A DNA stretch of 64,000 nt. Source: Hibiscus mutabilis (taxonomy: Eukaryota > Streptophyta > Magnoliopsida > Malvales > Malvaceae). Shown here in pieces: positions 59,435 to 64,000 of this stretch. The stretch is from the NCBI GenBank assembly GCA_019671005.1, contig CM033724.1, positions 20,747,786 through 20,811,785 on the forward strand, read 5' to 3'. The position numbers were made by a program, and so were the translations under genes. The stretch's first letter is position 1, and each line of letters begins with the position of its first letter. Under the pieces are notes generated by a model. It did not search any database, was not told the DNA's origin, and was given only the letters and a program-made list of their open reading frames with translations.

Positions 59435-60590
59435 AAATAATAATAATAATAATAATATAAATAGAAAATAGGGACCGAATTGCAAAGAAAGAAACTTGAA
59501 ACTAAAATAGGATGAAATTACAAAACATTTAAAAAAAGAAGGGACTGCGAGAATAATTAAAATAGGGCGGAGGTCCTTATATTGTAATATTCCACATTTA
59601 TTTAAACTATTCGGACCTAATTGAAATAAAATAAAATAAAACCCGGTGGTTTAATTAAAAGGAAAAAGGGACCGGATTGAAAGTTTTAAAAAATGCGAGG
59701 GACCATATATGAGATTAGACCATGTGACAGAACTTAAGCGCAAACTTGTTTGGGGTGGGGGTTTAATGCGTAGTTTACCCTTATTTTCTCTAAAGTATAT
59801 AAGTAAAATTAAAAAAAAAAAACAGATTTGTCATTTGTTCAAACACTCAAAAACAGATTTGTCATTTGTTCAAACACTCAAAAGCCGGTCCAAGTCGTCG
59901 TCGCATGCTGTCGTGGACTGCCGATCACCGGTCGTAGTCGTCGTCGTTGCCGGTGGTCGAAAGTTGAAAAAGCAGTGTCTTTCTCACTCCTTTTTGCGCA
60001 CTGAGTTGGAATCCGAGGCTGGATTTTTTAACCAAAGCGTCAAAACCCATAGATCTGAGACGAAGAGGAAAAAATAAAGGTTTATATTTTTTACCTTTTA
60101 TTTCGATAATTGTTTCCCTTTTTATATTCGAACTAAAAAACCTCTCTCTAATCTCTCATTTTTATCTCCTGCTTCTTTTTTCGAATTCCTTTTTTATTAC
60201 CAAAATCGACCTCCTATTACATTCGATCTACATGGGTTTATATACCCATTTTTAACACATAAAAAAACATAAATTTCCACTTTTATGCTGATGTGGATCT
60301 GATATTGCTTCGGATAATAACACGTTACTTTTCTTACAGATCCAAAGTGATGGCGGGCAGTTTTTAGGTTTAATTTTTAGGGTAAAGGGTAGTTTAGGTA
60401 TTTGTAATATTGGGTTAATTTGGGTTATAAAATTGTATTTTTTTAATTTGAGTAAATGGGTTTGTTGGGTTTAATTATGTATTTTGTAATGAGTCTGATG
60501 GGTTTTTGAGTTATTGCATTTGGGTCTGGGTATGTAATTGTAGTGGGTTTGATTGTTGGGTAAAGGGCCCGGACAAAATGGGTTTCTACA
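58242..60590 (-). repeat. probable 5' LTR of Tat/Ogre-like element (about 2.35 kb)
   Basis: On the - strand it starts TGTAGAAACCCATTTTGTCC at 60590, has a TATATAAA (60235-60242) in a GGGTATATAAACCC setting, a GC-rich stretch (59880-60000) and an AT-microsatellite zone. It ends with the GGTGGCAACTCC region (about 58295-58320) near the PBS. The exact 3' edge is uncertain because no CA dinucleotide is clear. The partner LTR is not in the window in recognisable form, so the assignment is moderate. Confidence 0.6.
58828..59462. repeat. (AAT)n / (AT)n microsatellite zone
   Basis: A pure AATAAT run at about 58831-58862 is followed by about 600 bp of ATA/AAT-only sequence. The Tyr/Ile-rich ORFs here are artefacts of the repeat. 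Confidence 0.9.
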
Positions 60591-61109
60591 ATATATATGT
60601 ACATATAAATATTAATTATGAATATATAAATGATATTATATACATATCTTATATATACATAAATATCCATCATATACATATTATACAAATACTATATAAC
60701 GTAAATATTATACTATATACATATTATAAGTATACCATAGATTACGCATATTACATAAATATATGTACATATACATTATATACATATGCATAATAATATA
60801 TTATATTATATATATATTACACATTATATTAACATAATGAATAAACAAATAAAATAAAAAAATAAATCAAATATAATAAAAAACATAAATAAAGGAATGA
60901 AATGGAAGAAAATTAAAAAACAGTGCAAAGATTGAATTATAATTAAATTCAGGACTGAAATTTAAATATTTACAAAGAACGAGGACCGGTTACATAATTA
61001 TTCCACTGAGTTAGGACTTAACCAGGACTGATGAGAGTTTGAGGGACTAAAAGTGCAAATATCCATTTAATATGGCTTTAAGACCGAATTGCAAAGCATT
61101 TAAGCAATT
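60591..61109. repeat. AT-repeat stretch and LTR-type DNA
   Basis: 60591-60840 is an ATATAC/ATAATATA-type run abutting the TGTAGAAACC end of the LTR. 60900-61109 holds GGACTGAAA / GACCGAATTGCAAAG words also found at 59470-59690, so it is likely part of a second LTR copy of the same family, cut at 60590. Confidence 0.5.
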
Positions 61110-62080
61110 TTACCATGCAGAAGACCCTTTCTGTAATTAATTTTAGGGCGTAGGGACTAATAATGTGATTTACCCATTTCAAAACTGATTTAATTAAGAT
61201 TGGTGATTAAATTGAAAACTGATTTAAGCTTACGGGGACCTCTGGAAGAATTAAATCATGCGGAAGGACTACAAAACAATTTACCCATATTTTAAAAACA
61301 CGCGGATCCTCCCCGGGTCAGGTCACCGCGCCGGATCGTGCATGAAACGACATCGTTTTGGGCCAAACTCAGACGCCCAAAAACGAAGTCATTTTGGTTA
61401 GCCTATATATTTGTTTTTAACCCCAAAAAACACTTTATTCAGTTTATAAAAATAAAACACCCCCTAAATGCTCTATAATCAATCTTGGCCGACCTTAGTG
61501 CTGGCAGCCCGTCTGCCGCGAGCCGTCGGTGGAGCATCGCCGCCACAGGCGGGCGGCGCTACTCAAAATCGTTCCCAAGGTACGTTTTTACTCCCGAGCT
61601 TATATTTTAGGTTAGTTTCCTTAAAATCCTTTCCAATATTCGTAGATCTAAAATTAACCGAATAGCTTTGGATATTTTTTTAAAATAAAAGGATGGTTTT
61701 TTTTTTTTTGCTTCACCGAATCTCTAGACCGAGTAGTGGCTTGAAAAAAAACTCTCCCTTTTATGTTTCAAACTATTTTTGTTGTTTTTTTGTTTTTTTC
61801 ATCCGTAAAAAAAATTACATGGATCTCTTGGGTATTTTATACCTAAAAAGGTAGCACAAGTTGCTTACCTTTTCCATTAATATTGATATTACATTTTTGA
61901 AAAAGGTTAATAATCTTCCTCTTTCTTTTCAGGTTCGAAGTGACCTTGGGCGGTGGAGCAGAGTGGCAAGTGGCTAGGGTGTGCGCGTGGTGATGTGCGT
62001 GTATTGTACGGCCAAGAAACAGTCGACGTGTGCGATGCACATGCGGAAGACGAATGGCCATTTGGAAGACAAAAGTAATT
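61110..62080. repeat. tandem duplication, copy 1 (about 971 bp)
   Basis: It starts TTACCATGCAGAAGACCC and repeats at 62081 as TTACCATGGGGAAGACCC. Within it are a GGACCTCTGGAAGAATTAA block, AAACGACATCGTTTT, a TATATAT word at about 61404 and a GC-rich leader-like part at 61490-61560. It resembles the LTR of the Tat-like family. ORFs in the GC-rich part are not supported. Confidence 0.8.
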
Positions 62081-62891
62081 TTACCATGGGGAAGACCCTT
62101 TTTGTAATTAATTTTAGGGCGTAGGGACTAATAATGTGATTTACCCATTTCAAAACTGATTTAATTAAAGATTGGTGACTAAATTGAAAACCGATTTAAG
62201 CTTACGGGGACCTCTAGAAGAATTAACCCATGCGAAAGGACTACAAAAAAAATTACCAATTTTTTAAAAACATGCTGATCCTCCCTAGGTTAGGTCATCG
62301 CGCCAGATCGTGCATGAAACGACATCGTTTTAGGCTGAACTCGGACGCCCAAAAATGACGTCATTTTAGTTAGCCTATATATTTGTTTTTAACCCCAAAA
62401 TACACTTTATTCAGTTTATAAAAATAAAATACCCCCCAAAAGCTCTGTAATCGATCTTGGCCAGCCTAGTGTCGGTAGGCAGGCTGCCGCGAGCCTTCAC
62501 AATCTGGCGGCAGAGCACCACCATCACCGGCGGCCGACACTACTCAAAATCATCCCAAGGTACATTTTTTACTCCTGAGCTTATATTTTAGGTTAGTTTC
62601 CTTAAAATCCTTTCAATATTCGTAGATCTGAAATTAACCGAATACCATTGTATATATTTTTTAATTAAAAGAATGGTTTTACCTTTCTTTTTTTGCTTGA
62701 TCGAATCTCTAGACTGAGTGTGGCTCAAAAAGAAACTCTACCTTTTTATGTTTCAAACTATTTTTGTTTTTTTTATTTTTATCCCTAAAAAAATTTACAT
62801 GGATCTCTTAGGTATTTTATACCCGAAAAGGTAGCACTAGTTGCTTACCTTTTCCATTAATATTGATATTACATTTCTAAAAAAATTTAAT
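62081..62891. repeat. tandem duplication, copy 2 (interrupted)
   Basis: It is collinear with copy 1 from 61110, with scattered substitutions, until 62891, where an LTR starting TGTAACACCC interrupts it. Confidence 0.8.
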
Positions 62892-64000
62892 TGTAACACC
62901 CCCTTCCTGTATTTGTTACCAAACACGAGATGGTGATGTTACAAAACAAAGTTTAAACAATTATCCATTATCAAATACTTAAACTGGCAGCCTACACTAC
63001 TCTTAAACAAAAAATTTTATAAATTTTTACAGAGATCAAAAATTCATTCCGTAAAATTTTAATTAAACTAGATTCACTAATCTTTTTAACCATATAAATT
63101 AATAACTTAAATTCATTATACAAAAATTCACAAAAAATAATAAACTCACGACACAGTGTAAAATTTCAAGAAATCTTCTGCCCTGTTTTCCTGACCTTTC
63201 ATCGAATAAAATTCATATCTTTTTTATAGACCTCGAAATCAATTATCGTTTGTTTTAAAAGAATATAGACTCAATTCGTATTCATACATATAAGATTTAC
63301 CTTCTAATTTGATTTATAGAATTTATGGCATTTTTTCAAGCTTACTACCTAATGCAGATTTTTAAATACTGTTTTTATTTATTCCAATTGTAAGCTCATT
63401 AACTACTCATAAATCATTCCAACATACATGATAAACCATAATTTAGTTATAACATTACAAACCATAAGGTAATTAAAGTTTAAGTTATGCAAAGCTAGTA
63501 GGTTTATATTTATACATGCCACTAAACAAAGACATCATATAGGATGTCAAAATATTACTAAGATAACATGTAGTATGTCTTCGTTCTCAAGGTGATGCAA
63601 ACGTCACTGCTTACGAACTGAAACGATCAACCTACGTGTACATAGGCCAAACACACGCTAAGTACGAACTTAGTGAGGCATTATAAAGTTATCATAAAAT
63701 CAATAAGTAATTAACAAAAAAACATACTATAGACAATTCTTATTCAAGCCCATTTCAAATAAATATTGCTTTATAGTAAGATTGAATAACATTAAAAATC
63801 AATTTATAAAAGTTTTTTTTATATCATTAGCCCAAGAAATATGTGTAGATAGAGAAACTAAGTATACGAGATCGTGTACTCCCAGAGTACTAGCCATTTC
63901 CCCTATAGAGAAAAGCAAACATTACATTAAAATGCATTCCCAGAATGCTAGTCACTATGTGGCAAATGTAGCTACAATGCAGTCCCGGACTGCTAGTCTC
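62892..64000 (-). repeat. partial LTR, continues beyond window
   Basis: It starts TGTAACACCCCC at 62892 inside the duplicated block; the other end is outside the window. The - orientation is inferred from resemblance of the start to LTR 3' ends (CAGGAAGGGGGTGTTACA on the - strand). No coding frame is present. Confidence 0.65.
63868..64000. repeat. short repeats (CCCAGA-TGCTAG type)
   Basis: GTACTCCCAGAGTACTAGCC, GCATTCCCAGAATGCTAGTC and GCAGTCCCGGACTGCTAGTC occur at about 63876, 63932 and 63979. Each is itself a small palindrome. The array runs to the window edge. Confidence 0.75.

Noticed and set aside
61468..61665. Pro/Gly-rich ORF of 65 codons
   Set aside because: It is in the GC-rich part of an LTR duplication; the second copy at about 62430 does not keep the frame.

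Overview
The window looks like repeat-rich, probably pericentromeric nuclear DNA of a dicot plant. The style of its LTR elements (TGTAAC...GTTACA termini) resembles cotton or another Malvaceae, but that is an impression from memory, not a search result. I can support one apparently intact host gene in 64 kb. Almost everything else is layered transposable elements, plus one probable piece of mitochondrial DNA.

Layout. 1-6273: the 3' part of a decayed Ty3/gypsy chromovirus (+ strand) with a 2.6 kb 3' LTR. 6995-8440: the LTR and chromodomain-proximal end of a second gypsy element (- strand). 9195-9990: a gypsy RT/RNase H remnant. 10016-13718: a bromodomain (GTE-like) pseudogene split by a small LTR element (10350-13410, TSD GAGCC) that carries a captured, broken glutamyl-tRNA reductase (HEMA) segment. 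13719-16228: AT-rich DNA with a fold-back element and a Stowaway-like MITE. 16229-about 22000 (- strand): a six-coding-exon RSRC2/SMAP-domain gene whose large first coding intron holds a 1.2 kb hAT element. About 22245-24905: a probable NUMT with a mitochondrial-type tRNA-Ile(CAU).

25433-47997 is one L1-type LINE (- strand) pulled apart by later insertions, each with a matching target-site duplication (TSD): a solo LTR at 27414-30955 (GATTA), a hAT MITE at 31190-31725 (ATACTCAA/T), and a solo LTR at 32113-46319 (TTGCT). The last is itself split by a complete gypsy element at 34064-45605 (GTGTA).

48088-48715 is a minisatellite of roughly 47 bp units. 49860-60590 is the 5' end of a Tat/Ogre-like element (- strand: LTR, PBS, leader, gag). 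Its gag is split by a solo LTR (50968-57072, TSD ATCCA), which is split in turn by another solo LTR (51935-54293, TSD TGAAA). 60591-62891 is more LTR-type DNA with a 0.97 kb tandem duplication, and from 62892 another LTR runs off the window.

The only genes with a plausible present function are the RSRC2-like splicing-related gene and, less certainly, an unrecognised 203-codon ORF behind the PBS of the HEMA-bearing element. The element order gives a relative chronology: LINE first, then solo-LTR ancestors and MITE, then the gypsy element inside one of those LTRs.
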